Of a DNA stretch of 25,201 nt, positions 18,501 to 25,201 are shown piece after piece. Within the stretch, counting starts at the first letter, position 1. Each line of letters begins with the position of its first letter. Under the pieces are notes generated by a model. The model was not told the DNA's origin and made no database searches. It worked only from the letters and a program-made list of their open reading frames with translations. The DNA comes from a virus: the IMG/VR virus record IMGVR_UViG_3300009550_000061, positions 1-25,201 of that record. One strand, 5' to 3'. Made by a program: the position numbers and the translations under genes.

Positions 18501-21500
18501 GAAAAATTCTTCACCTCCAACAAATAGACTACTAGTTATCCTCGATTATTATAAAACTCAGAGTACTGAGAGTGGAGATTTATTTACTGCCAATTCATAT
18601 AATAAAGATAGGTATACAAATGATGTTCCCCATATATCTTTAGATAGAGGAACTGATATCTTAGACTTCAGACCTAGAGTTAATCCATTTGATCCAGCAG
18701 TTACGACTAATAAGTCACCATTTGATTTTTCTGCTAGAACTTTTGAATCAATAACAAAATATGTTGTTGCTCCGAATGAAAGTTCTGTTCTTGGATATAG
18801 TTATTATTTACCTAGAATAGACAAATTAGTTATTAATAAATTTGAAGAGGTAAAATTAATTAAAGGTGTTTCTGCAGATAATCCTGCACCACCTACAGAA
18901 GTTGGTCCATCTATGGAGGTAGCTCAAATAACTCTTCCCCCATACTTGTATGATCCCGTAAAAGGTCCAAAGATCAAGTTATATGATAATAGAAGATTTA
19001 CCATGAGAGATATTGGTAAAATTGAAAAGAGAGTTGCTAATTTAGAAGTAATGACTTCTCTTACTGCTCTAGAATTAGATACCAAATCTTTACAAGTTAC
19101 TGATGCTGATGGATTAACCAGATTCAAAACTGGATTTGTAGCAAATGATTTTAAAGATAGAAACTTTATCAACTTCAATAGAACACAAGGTTCTAGATGT
19201 GATGTTGATGTTGTTAATAAAGAGTTAATTAGTGCTGTTGATTTCTGGTCATTAAAGGCAGATTTAGCATTTGATCCATCAATAAATGAGAATTCTGTAG
19301 ATAGAAGTGCAAATTTAAAATTACTTGATGATAATTGTCAGAAAACTGGTGATTTGATTACATTAAAATATGAAGAAGTTGCTAGTGAAATTAAGAACCT
19401 TCAAGCAACTCAAGTTGAAAATATTAATCCATTTAACGTTATAGTATTTGCTGGTAGTGTTATTATTGACCCACCATCAGATAACTGGACTAGAACAATA
19501 TATGTTGATGATTATAGAACAGAATCTAGTGGAGCAACTTGGGCAGAACAAGCAAATGTTGTTTCTGATACAACTACAGTTGATACTGATGTTGATGTAA
19601 CTGAAACTGAAATAGGTGCTAATCAACAAATATTTGAAGGTAATCATATTGATACCACTACAACAACAACTACAACAACTACACATTCAGTAGAAACTTC
19701 ATTTACTAATACAATTGAAGCTCTTAGAGAGTTTGATTATGTTGAAAGTGTTAAGATTAGTGGTGCAACAGATCCATTCATGCGTTCTAGAAACGTAGCA
19801 TTTAATGGAAATGGACTAAAACCATCTACTAAGCATTATCATTATCTTGATAGTGGAATTCCTGATGTATTTCCAAAGGTAACTGAAATTGAAATGACTT
19901 CTGGTACGTTTACCGTATATGAAGATGCAACTATTTTCAAAAATGGTAAGCAAATAGGTAAAGTTAAGGTAATGGCTCCCGAACATAAGTACGGTGATGC
20001 AAGTGTAATCGCAGTTCCTCTAGGATCTCCTAGTGGAATTAATGTGAAGAATGGTAGTGTTGAAACTTATCAAGTTGATATTTTTGATAGAACAAGACCT
20101 GCTCCATCTGATGCTTATTCATCTACATCAAAAATATTTAACGTTGATGTTGCTGCATTAGCAAATGATGAATCTTACTATGGATATGTAACAGATGGTT
20201 GTGTAGTTGTTGGTACATCTAGTGGTGCAACAGCAACAATAACAAATTCATCATTAATGTCAGATAATTGGGGTGATATTTTAGGATCATTCTTCTTTAG
20301 AAATGCAAATGTAACACCACAACCACCAGTATTATTCTATAGTGGAACTAAGACATTTAAGTTAACTGCTACCACTCCAGGAACAGTAACCCTACCAGGA
20401 AGCACTGCTCTTGCAAGTGATGCTACAGGAACTTATCATGCAACGGGAACTATTCTAACACAACAAACATCAACAGTTGGAGTTAGAAATCCACCCGAAC
20501 CTGCACAAAGACCTAATGAAACTACAACTACAGTAAACGTTAATAGTACATCAGATACTGTAAGAGTAGAGGCTCCTTATAGAGATCCTTTGGCACAATC
20601 CTTTAGGGTTGATGAAACTGGAATGTTCTTAACTTCTGTTGATGTTTACTTTGGAAGTAAGGATCCATCTGCTAAAGTATTTGTTGAAGTTAGAGATGTT
20701 GAATTGGGAACACCAACTAATTTCCTAGTTCAAGATTATGCACAGGTTTCATTAAATCCTGCAGATATTACAACATCTATCGATGCTTCTATTGCAACAA
20801 ATATTAAATTCCCATCACCAATTTTCTTAGAAGGTGGCAAGGAATATGCGATAGTTCTTTTATCACCAGCATCTGACTTATATGAGATGTGGGTCTCAAC
20901 TATGGGTCAGAAGACTGTTAAGACTGCAAATTTACCAGATGTTGAAAGTGTTGTTCATACTAAGCAATATATTGGTGGTAGTTTATTTAAATCTCAGAAT
21001 GGTACAATTTGGACTCCAAGTCAGTATCAAGATTTAACATTCCAGTTATATAAAGCAGAGTTTGTTCCTTCTGGTGCAGTAACATTCTATAATAGTCCAG
21101 TTGAACCTGGTAATGAGAATACTCAAGTATTATCTGACAATCCAATTAGAACTTTACCTAGAAAATTAAAAGTTAAAGTTTCTGGTCTTGCTACCGCAGA
21201 TGCTCCTGTTGGTAGAAAAATCAGTACTGGAGCACCTGGAGATACAGAGGATGGAAGTATTACTGGTATAGTTGAAAAAGTATTTGCCCCATATGATGAT
21301 AGTGAGCAACCAGAAATAGTTTCTGGTGGATCTGGATATGACTTCATTTCTACATCTGGAGTTGCACTTAAGTCAACAACTAGTGATGGTTCTGGTATAT
21401 CTGCAGATATAACTGTTACTGATGGTGTAATTACAGCACTTACTAACACAGGTACTTCTTCTAATGGAAATGGAGGTAGTAGATTTGCTGTTGGTGATAT

Positions 21501-23073
21501 ACTAACAATTGATCCTCAAGGAGGAAATTATAAGAGAGGTGCTGGTGCTAAATTCGCAGTTAAGAAGATTGGTACAACTTTAGATACAATACATCTAACT
21601 GATGTTCAGGGAGAAGTATTTAAGAATGGTGAGCAAATTATTCATTATGGTACTAATAATGCTCAGGGTAGACTAGAAGCAACAGGTGCAACTGTATTTC
21701 CATCTGATTCTGAAGTTCTTAGTGATCTTAATACTGGTAATGTTATTGAGGTTATTCAATACAACCATGCTCATCATGGTGCAAACAACGCTGTTAAACT
21801 TGAAGGACTTGAACCAGATTCTATATCAACACAAACAACTGCAGATTTGGCACTAGGTGGAACATTAGTATCAGTTGCTTCTACTTCATCGTTTGTTAAC
21901 TTTGCAGGTATTACAACAGATAGAGGTGATGCTTTAATAGAAAGTGAAATTGTTTCTTATGTTGTTGGAACTGGTCAATTAACACTTGATAGTAGAGGAC
22001 TCGGTGGTTCTACTGCAATTGGACATAGCACAGGCGTATCTATTCAACCATATCAAATAAATGGTTTCCCTCTAGTTGGTATTAATAGTACTATTAATAT
22101 TCCTTCTAATACAACTTTAAGAAATGCATCAAATATTGACAATTATTTCTTAGAAATTGATAGAGGAACTGGTGCTAGAGGTAATAATGTTGCTGATAAT
22201 AAGACTTTATTATGCTTTACTAGTGAAAAAGCTGTAGGTGGTAAGAGTGCAAAAGTATCTCAGAATCATCAGTTCAGTTCTTTATCTCCACAATTTAATG
22301 TAATTACTCCTGGTAAAGGAACCTTTGCAAATACTTCGATTAGAACTATTAGTGGAACTAGTGCTGGTGGAAATGAAGTATCCTTTATTGATCAGGGATT
22401 TGAACCAACTATATTAAATGAGACTACATTCTTCCCAACACCAAGATTAGTAGCATCTAAAACTAATGAATCACTCAGGTTAAGCACTTTACCTAAGAAT
22501 AAATCATTAGCACTAAAGGTTGATATGACATCAACAGATAAGAATCTATCTCCAGTATTGGATGCAAAATATGCAACCTTTGTTTTAGGTAGAAATAAGA
22601 TCAATAGTCCAGTATCGGATTATGTTACTGATACAAGAAGTAAGTCATTAGAAAATGATCCACATGGTTCAATATTTGTTTCTAAGAGAGTTAATTTAAA
22701 GCAACCTGCAACATCAGTTAAAGTATTTGTTGCTGCTAATGCTCAACCAGAAGCAGACTTTAGAGTATTCTATAGATTATTCAGTGCCGATTCTAGTGAA
22801 GTATCTCAAACATATAGAGCCTTCCCTGGTTATAAGAACCTAATTGATACTGATGGTGATGGTTTTGGTGATGATATTATTGATCTTGGATTAAATGATG
22901 GTAGAGCAGATGCTCAAGTGAAGAAGAATGGACAAAATGATTTCTCAGAATATCAGTTTAGTATAAATGATTTGGAACAGTTTGATGGATTTGCAATTAA
23001 GATTGTGATGTCATCCACAAACGAATGTGTTCCAGTTAGATTAAAAGACTTTAGAGCAATTGCATTAGCGTAA
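15595..23073 (+). CDS. DUF4815-type giant structural protein (baseplate/tail fibre network)
   Basis: A 2492-residue protein. The N-terminus (NLNISPYYDDFDKADNFYKV, then FPVQARELTSLQSILQNQVE and GSHIFKEGSMVIPGG, within residues 1-70) is typical of the DUF4815 family of phage virion proteins. Further conserved blocks are DIL-DFRPRVNPF at about 1017-1031, RRFTMRDIGKIEKRVANLE at 1133-1151 (probably a helical coiled coil), a ten-threonine run at 1354-1363, DPLAQSFRVDETGMFLTSVD at 1664-1683 leading into a beta-sandwich-like segment to about 1773, GxGY repeats at 1907-1979, a DTDGDGFGDD loop at 2418-2427, and a C-terminus ending KDFRAIALA. Position after gp8 suggests the T4 gp9/gp10 zone, where long tail fibres attach, but homology to those proteins is not visible. 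The ATG lies six bases after the gp8 stop with a weak AGAAA ribosome site, so translation is probably coupled. No membrane segment is seen. Confidence 0.85.
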   Translation: MPQKTNLNISPYYDDFDKADNFYKVLFKPGFPVQARELTSLQSILQNQVESFGSHIFKEGSMVIPGGVTYDSTYFSVKVNPDHLGIDVTIYLDALINNNDGKGTKVRGQNSQIIGTIKNYILPPDEGVDDITLFVKYNQSGVSSISEMFPNEEILTLEENITYGNTTLNAGETILTVLSEDPSAIGSAVGVDNGVYFIRGTFVDVTKDIIVLEPYSNKPSYRVGLEISETVINANDDDSLNDNAKGFTNYAAPGADRFKISVKLAKKALLDFEDTNFVELIRVRDGEIKKLQDTSVYSEIKKYFAKRTYDESGNYAVNPFRVNIQNSLNDEISSNGLYVEGQKTDEGNDPSEDTMCVKLSPGKAYVRGFDVTLPGTTVLDVDKPRDTKTIKSASIPFRMGSMLKVNNVEGTPWINVGGSTANTIKLYSQRKAAGANPTSGNGALVGEARVYSFAVAGAEYSGDSTEWDLHLYDIQTYTVLQISNAGTIATTVPTSSRVRGLSSGALGYVAGHYASELILSQTTGSFIQGEQLIFNEETKLNSSVITVKSYTVDDIKSVYQDSDGLESSLVSDFSADSVLYDRILPNFSIVDPLTVSGASNGNSATAQSPRRRFAGQVGVKTDTIVGYSTDFGDQTYNRVTSVSADGSTMNLAPIANVQGVNSGEIIAGVSTSNIFRIKSPKIINLANSGLYSRLPKKNVSSVDLSNSNLLINRQVTSKTTSAAGTLSFSSASAFDASSGITSCFFEVFDEERYSIHYADGTTETLSADQVSISNNGNDISFSGLTPSTACTVNVTLKKVGLKTKSKDFVRSHKVEITRQVGVSTNNGLDESKYYGLRIEDADISLNIPDVVKVHAIYESKNTSIPSLDRLTFVSGLALDTNTVIGEKFIGKSSRAIGQIVNRVSATEIEYVYLNDNTFSKGETITFKESNIETNLQGITNGNYTDRTSNYTLDKGHKKQYSDYSKIVRKKNSSPPTNRLLVILDYYKTQSTESGDLFTANSYNKDRYTNDVPHISLDRGTDILDFRPRVNPFDPAVTTNKSPFDFSARTFESITKYVVAPNESSVLGYSYYLPRIDKLVINKFEEVKLIKGVSADNPAPPTEVGPSMEVAQITLPPYLYDPVKGPKIKLYDNRRFTMRDIGKIEKRVANLEVMTSLTALELDTKSLQVTDADGLTRFKTGFVANDFKDRNFINFNRTQGSRCDVDVVNKELISAVDFWSLKADLAFDPSINENSVDRSANLKLLDDNCQKTGDLITLKYEEVASEIKNLQATQVENINPFNVIVFAGSVIIDPPSDNWTRTIYVDDYRTESSGATWAEQANVVSDTTTVDTDVDVTETEIGANQQIFEGNHIDTTTTTTTTTTHSVETSFTNTIEALREFDYVESVKISGATDPFMRSRNVAFNGNGLKPSTKHYHYLDSGIPDVFPKVTEIEMTSGTFTVYEDATIFKNGKQIGKVKVMAPEHKYGDASVIAVPLGSPSGINVKNGSVETYQVDIFDRTRPAPSDAYSSTSKIFNVDVAALANDESYYGYVTDGCVVVGTSSGATATITNSSLMSDNWGDILGSFFFRNANVTPQPPVLFYSGTKTFKLTATTPGTVTLPGSTALASDATGTYHATGTILTQQTSTVGVRNPPEPAQRPNETTTTVNVNSTSDTVRVEAPYRDPLAQSFRVDETGMFLTSVDVYFGSKDPSAKVFVEVRDVELGTPTNFLVQDYAQVSLNPADITTSIDASIATNIKFPSPIFLEGGKEYAIVLLSPASDLYEMWVSTMGQKTVKTANLPDVESVVHTKQYIGGSLFKSQNGTIWTPSQYQDLTFQLYKAEFVPSGAVTFYNSPVEPGNENTQVLSDNPIRTLPRKLKVKVSGLATADAPVGRKISTGAPGDTEDGSITGIVEKVFAPYDDSEQPEIVSGGSGYDFISTSGVALKSTTSDGSGISADITVTDGVITALTNTGTSSNGNGGSRFAVGDILTIDPQGGNYKRGAGAKFAVKKIGTTLDTIHLTDVQGEVFKNGEQIIHYGTNNAQGRLEATGATVFPSDSEVLSDLNTGNVIEVIQYNHAHHGANNAVKLEGLEPDSISTQTTADLALGGTLVSVASTSSFVNFAGITTDRGDALIESEIVSYVVGTGQLTLDSRGLGGSTAIGHSTGVSIQPYQINGFPLVGINSTINIPSNTTLRNASNIDNYFLEIDRGTGARGNNVADNKTLLCFTSEKAVGGKSAKVSQNHQFSSLSPQFNVITPGKGTFANTSIRTISGTSAGGNEVSFIDQGFEPTILNETTFFPTPRLVASKTNESLRLSTLPKNKSLALKVDMTSTDKNLSPVLDAKYATFVLGRNKINSPVSDYVTDTRSKSLENDPHGSIFVSKRVNLKQPATSVKVFVAANAQPEADFRVFYRLFSADSSEVSQTYRAFPGYKNLIDTDGDGFGDDIIDLGLNDGRADAQVKKNGQNDFSEYQFSINDLEQFDGFAIKIVMSSTNECVPVRLKDFRAIALA
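19654..19683 (+). repeat. Ten-threonine ACN codon run in the DUF4815 protein
   Basis: Ten consecutive threonine codons (one ACC, the rest ACT/ACA) follow an acidic stretch (VDTDVDVTETEIGANQQ) and precede HSVETS. This is a low-complexity linker between the conserved RFTMRDIGK half and the DPLAQSF half. The trinucleotide-like repeat could expand or contract by slippage without changing frame. Confidence 0.85.
22846..22875 (+). other. Calcium-loop-like DTDGDGFGDD motif in the DUF4815 protein
   Basis: Residues 2418-2427 read D-T-D-G-D-G-F-G-D-D, the Asp pattern of thrombospondin type 3 and dockerin-like calcium loops (DxDxDGxxD). It sits in the C-terminal domain between FPGYKNLI and IIDLGLNDG. 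Only one loop is present, whereas thrombospondin type 3 domains have several, so calcium binding is plausible but unproven. Confidence 0.5.
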
Positions 23074-23576
23074 TGAGAACTTTTCAAGAATTTCAACAAC
23101 TATGTGAAGGTGGTCTAGCAAGACAATTAAGTAATGCTAGAAATAAAGATACAGGTCACATCTCTGCTGATCGTGGTGATGATGAAGATGAAAATCGCAA
23201 GAAAAGAAGAAATCTTGAAGGTAAATTAGAGAAAAAAGGTATTGGTTATCGTAAGACAACTGGTAGATATCAGTATGATGATGGCGTTGAAGGTAAAGAG
23301 GTATCTTACTCAGTTACCAAACCTAAGAACATGTCAAGACGTAGGTTTGGCAAAACTATGAGAAGACTTGGTCGTGAATCAGATCAGGAATCTGTGATCA
23401 CTAAGAAACCAGGTAAAAAGGCAACATTACATTATACTGATAAGAGTGGTAAGAAATCTGAAGGATTAGGACAAGAAAAGGTAGGTCCAAATAAGTATGG
23501 TGAAACTGGTGAGAAACGTCAAAGAGGCAATAAGTTAAAAGATAAAAAGGATGATAGGAGTATGCATTACGCATGA
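23073..23576 (+). CDS. Small basic protein with capsid-targeting-like leader (candidate internal head protein)
   Basis: A 167-residue protein of unknown function. It starts MRTFQEFQQLCEGG, which resembles the leader MKTYQEFIAEA of T4 internal head proteins. That leader targets them to the prohead core and is cut by the gp21 protease after an (L/I)-x-E site; here L10-C11-E12 followed by Gly-Gly fits that rule. The rest is hydrophilic and strongly basic (about 43 Lys/Arg against about 26 Asp/Glu by my count), with clusters such as RKKRR and SRRRFGKTMRR, as expected for a DNA-associated protein. No enzyme motif or membrane segment is seen. The start ATG overlaps the preceding stop by one base (TAATG) and the gene ends in an ATGA overlap with the next, so translation is coupled. 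A general structural role cannot be excluded; leaders of this kind are frequent in small proteins of marine T4-like phages. Confidence 0.7.
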   Translation: MRTFQEFQQLCEGGLARQLSNARNKDTGHISADRGDDEDENRKKRRNLEGKLEKKGIGYRKTTGRYQYDDGVEGKEVSYSVTKPKNMSRRRFGKTMRRLGRESDQESVITKKPGKKATLHYTDKSGKKSEGLGQEKVGPNKYGETGEKRQRGNKLKDKKDDRSMHYA

Positions 23577-24001
23577 AGACCTTTAAGCAATTCCAAGAAG
23601 CAATTGCATTAGCTCCACTTGCAATACCAGCATCAAAGTTGATTGGTGCTGGACTTGCTGCAACTGGTCTTACTGGTATGGTATTGCAATCTAAAAAGAA
23701 GAAATCTAAAGAAGATGGTCTTTCATTAGACAAACTAGGTGGAATGCCAGATCCAGTAGAACAGGAACTCAAAAAGAATGTAAAAGCAAAGGAAAGATTA
23801 TCTGGTCCGTTTGATGTTGATCCCAGAACTACTAAGGCATATGGAAGAAAACAAGTTAGAGGTCCTAATGGGCATGAGGGAACTAATAATTCTAATGTAG
23901 AGAAAGTTAGACAAGAATTAGAAAAAAGAGGAGATACTACTCAATTAAATAAATTTAGAGATAAATTCTTAAAGAACTTAAAAAAACCTAAAAGGAAGTA
24001 G
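23573..24001 (+). CDS. Small basic protein with hydrophobic N-terminal segment, unknown function
   Basis: A 142-residue protein I cannot assign to a family. It begins MKTFKQFQEAIALAP, the same M(K/R)TF..F leader type as its upstream neighbour, but without a clean (L/I)-x-E cleavage site; FQE-A at residues 7-10 is the nearest. Residues about 10-39 are a hydrophobic Ala/Gly/Leu/Ile segment broken by one lysine (K22), which could be membrane-active or a buried helix. A KKKKSK patch follows, and the tail is charged and Lys-rich with a probable helix (VEKVRQELEKRG) and ends KKPKRK. An AGGAG ribosome site at 23556-23560 lies inside the upstream gene, and the ATG overlaps its stop (ATGA). It may be a packaged or ejected protein (inference); a prohead-core or scaffold role is an alternative. 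Confidence 0.68.
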   Translation: MKTFKQFQEAIALAPLAIPASKLIGAGLAATGLTGMVLQSKKKKSKEDGLSLDKLGGMPDPVEQELKKNVKAKERLSGPFDVDPRTTKAYGRKQVRGPNGHEGTNNSNVEKVRQELEKRGDTTQLNKFRDKFLKNLKKPKRK

Positions 24002-24004
24002 ACA

Positions 24005-24208
24005 ATGATCCCAGTTGAAGGACATAAAAACTTGTTTCGTGATCCAGAAACAGGTGCGATTTTAAATTGTGATACCAATTCATATTCTCAACATATTTCT
24101 AAAAGAAATAAAAAACTTGATGAGAAGGCAGAACTAGATGAAATGAAAAAAGATATTGATGAGATTAAATCTTTACTTAAAGAGTTAGCTAATCGTAAAC
24201 ATAAATAA
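24005..24208 (+). CDS. Conserved small phage protein with C-terminal coiled coil
   Basis: A 67-residue protein. The N-terminal half (IPVEGHKNLFRDPETGAILN) looks like a short beta fold and is, from memory, typical of a small conserved protein of T4-like marine phages whose function is not known. The C-terminal half (about residues 36-64) is a charged heptad-like helix with Leu/Ile/Met at regular spacing (MKKDIDEIKSLLKELAN), suggesting oligomerisation. It has a single Cys (C23). The start is supported by AGGAAG at 23994-23999, eight bases ahead, overlapping the stop of the previous gene; the gap is three bases. It is the last gene of the tightly packed block and its stop overlaps a late-promoter-like box. 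Confidence 0.75.
   Translation: MIPVEGHKNLFRDPETGAILNCDTNSYSQHISKRNKKLDEKAELDEMKKDIDEIKSLLKELANRKHK
24200..24207 (+). promoter_or_regulatory. Candidate late promoter box CATAAATA
   Basis: CATAAATA matches seven of eight bases of the T4 late consensus TATAAATA. It overlaps the stop codon of the 67-residue gene and lies 29 bases before the ATG at 24237, nearly the same spacing as the exact box before gp8. No Shine-Dalgarno precedes the next gene, and no hairpin terminator is visible in the gap. Chance occurrence is possible in such AT-rich DNA. Confidence 0.42.
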
Positions 24209-24236
24209 TAGATAGATTCTTGAATTGCTTACATAA

Positions 24237-24464
24237 ATGGCAGACATTAAGGTCAGAGTAGGGCAAAAAAACGCTGTTAAGGTTATTTCTTCACTTGCTG
24301 GAGCCCAAGGTCTTTCCTTAGCTGAACTCAGCGATGTTAATGCTGCGAACCTACTTAATGGAATGGTATTGGTATATAATGGAGCAACTCAAAAATGGGA
24401 CGCTACACTATCTTTGACACCTGGCTCAGACTCGAATTTAGACATTAACGGGGGAAATTTTTAA
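24237..24464 (+). CDS. Small conserved phage structural/fibre-associated protein
   Basis: A 75-residue protein starting MADIKVRVGQKNAVKVISS. Residues 26-75 read LSLAELSDVNAANLLNGMVL, VYNGATQKWDAT, TPG and LDINGGNF. The LSDVN...L.(D/N)GMVLVYN.A...W.AT pattern is widespread in phage tail-fibre and fibre-attachment proteins, where it forms a short beta element, and LDINGG(N/S)F is a recurring end of such marine phage proteins. It stands alone here, directly against the fibre gene (stop TAA, then ATG with no gap), so the two are probably translated together and may interact. The ATG is preferred because of the conserved MADIKVRVGQ start, although no ribosome site is evident. G+C is higher than in the upstream genes. 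Confidence 0.78.
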   Translation: MADIKVRVGQKNAVKVISSLAGAQGLSLAELSDVNAANLLNGMVLVYNGATQKWDATLSLTPGSDSNLDINGGNF

Positions 24465-25201
24465 ATGGCTAGCATTATCAGGATCAAACGATCCTCTGGT
24501 ACTAACAAACCTGCCAGCCTAAATTGGGGTGAAATGGGTTATGTAACTGGCATCGGCAGTTACGGTGGAGTAAATCAATATAAAGATAGAATATTTGTTG
24601 GTGACGATGGAAGTAATGTTTTCTCAGTAGGAGGACATTATTATACTTCTATGATGGATCATCAACCAGGTGCTGTTGCTGGTGTTACCAATACAAGAAA
24701 TAGTGATGGTGGTATAGTTGCTGTTCTTGATGATAATAGAAAAATTGATCAGTGGAATGTAGATAATCTTAGAATGGATGGTAGGACTCTATCATCTACA
24801 GATACGGATGGAGATGTTATATTTGCTACTAATGGAACTGGTGAATTTGCTGTTAGTGATGATACAGCGTTTTCATTTGGTTCTGATAAGGATGTTAAAT
24901 TTGAATATGATGAAGATGGTAATGATGAATTAGTAGTATCCAGTCTTACTGGCAAGCAAGTTAAGTTCACTACCCCGTTGAACGTATCTACTTCATCATA
25001 TCTTGGTAAAGTTAAAATTGAAGATAATATAATTTCTACCGTAAGTGGTGCTGGTGATAAACTGTTTATTGACCCATATCCAGATGGTTTAAGTAATGAA
25101 GGTGATGTTATCATCAAAGGTAACTTACAAATTGATGGTACAACAACTTCAGTTAACTCAACTGCAGTAACAGTTAATGATCCAATATTTGTTATTGGTG
25201 A
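24465..25201 (+). CDS. Fibre-like virion structural protein, N-terminal part (3' end outside window)
   Basis: The frame from the ATG at 24465 stays open to the last base (245 codons). The N-terminus MASIIRIKRSSGTNKPASLN, then WGEMGYVTG, is the usual beginning of marine T4-like phage fibre proteins, followed by YKDRIFVGDDG and HYYTSMMDH. Later come IDQWNVDNLRMDGRTLSSTD, the DGDVIFATNGTGEFAV strand, and GDVIIKGNLQIDGTTTSVNS followed by TAVTVNDPIFVIG at the edge, a motif commonly preceding the shaft of such fibres. The ATG abuts the stop of the previous gene, and GGGGGA at 24450-24455 can serve as ribosome site. Likely role: tail fibre or other adhesin that contacts the host surface (inference). 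The receptor-binding end is not in the window. Local G+C is high in the first 80 bases. Confidence 0.8.
   Translation, partial: MASIIRIKRSSGTNKPASLNWGEMGYVTGIGSYGGVNQYKDRIFVGDDGSNVFSVGGHYYTSMMDHQPGAVAGVTNTRNSDGGIVAVLDDNRKIDQWNVDNLRMDGRTLSSTDTDGDVIFATNGTGEFAVSDDTAFSFGSDKDVKFEYDEDGNDELVVSSLTGKQVKFTTPLNVSTSSYLGKVKIEDNIISTVSGAGDKLFIDPYPDGLSNEGDVIIKGNLQIDGTTTSVNSTAVTVNDPIFVIG

Noticed and set aside
19477-19686. Minus-strand cysteine-rich small protein (MCSCCSCCC...)
   Set aside because: It is the antisense of the Thr codon run (ACA/ACT read backwards gives TGT/AGT) inside a conserved + strand gene, so the cysteines are an artefact of the repeat.
23401-23772. Minus-strand 123-codon frame opposite the two small basic genes
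   Set aside because: It spans the stop/start overlap of two well-supported + strand genes. Lys/Asp-rich codons read backwards give Phe/Leu/Ser-rich nonsense.
24209-24236. Possible terminator (ATTC-TT-GAAT palindrome near 24215-24225)
   Set aside because: The stem is only four AT-rich pairs and no T-run follows, so it is not a credible intrinsic terminator.
24749-25117. Minus-strand 122-codon frame at the right edge
   Set aside because: The + strand frame from 24465 covers it fully and has clear fibre-protein motifs.
1-25201. tRNA, CRISPR array, IS element, attachment site or metabolic gene
   Set aside because: Coding covers nearly all of the window with gaps of at most 42 bases. No cloverleaf, spacer-repeat pattern, transposase or auxiliary metabolic gene was seen.

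Overview
The window is a single-strand, AT-rich (roughly one third G+C by eye), almost gap-free run of late structural genes. It most resembles a T4-like marine myovirus: a cyanophage of Prochlorococcus/Synechococcus or a close pelagic relative. Three things support this: a gp8-type baseplate wedge protein, a DUF4815-type giant structural protein, and a T4-type late promoter box (TATAAATA) in the largest well-placed gap. Host and exact phage group cannot be decided from the sequence alone. No integrase, tRNA, CRISPR, IS element or host metabolism gene is visible.

Layout, all on the + strand. Bases 1-13944 are the 3' part of one giant gene, open from the first base and at least 4647 codons long. 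It is a mosaic of beta-rich repeats and contains a YHYH-type domain, a CBM5/12-like patch, and a 2.6-kb array of Cys/His repeats. A 42-base gap with a late promoter leads into gp8 (13987-15588). Six bases later comes a 2492-residue DUF4815 protein (15595-23073). Two small, very basic proteins follow with stop/start overlaps (23073-23576 and 23573-24001). Both start with an M(K/R)TF..F-type leader that resembles the capsid-targeting leader of T4 internal head proteins. A 67-residue protein with a C-terminal helix (24005-24208) closes this block. A short gap with a near-consensus late promoter then precedes a 75-residue conserved phage protein (24237-24464) and the N-terminal part of a fibre-like protein that runs off the window (24465-25201).

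How they work together (inference): the first three proteins probably build the baseplate periphery and tail-fibre network. The T4 order gp6-gp7-gp8-gp9-gp10 suggests that the giant protein lies where gp7 would be and the DUF4815 protein where gp9/gp10 would be. The two basic proteins may be packaged in the head rather than belong to the tail. The last two genes begin a fibre/adhesin cassette with somewhat higher local G+C. The same small repeat modules (GxGY strands and an SE...RG module) recur across the large proteins, so they appear to have been built by shuffling a common set of parts.

I see no defence, toxin or regulatory system here. The most interesting points are the regular Cys-x2-Asp-x5-His-x-Tyr-Pro-Arg repeats, the capsid-leader-like small proteins, and the modular construction of the giant protein.
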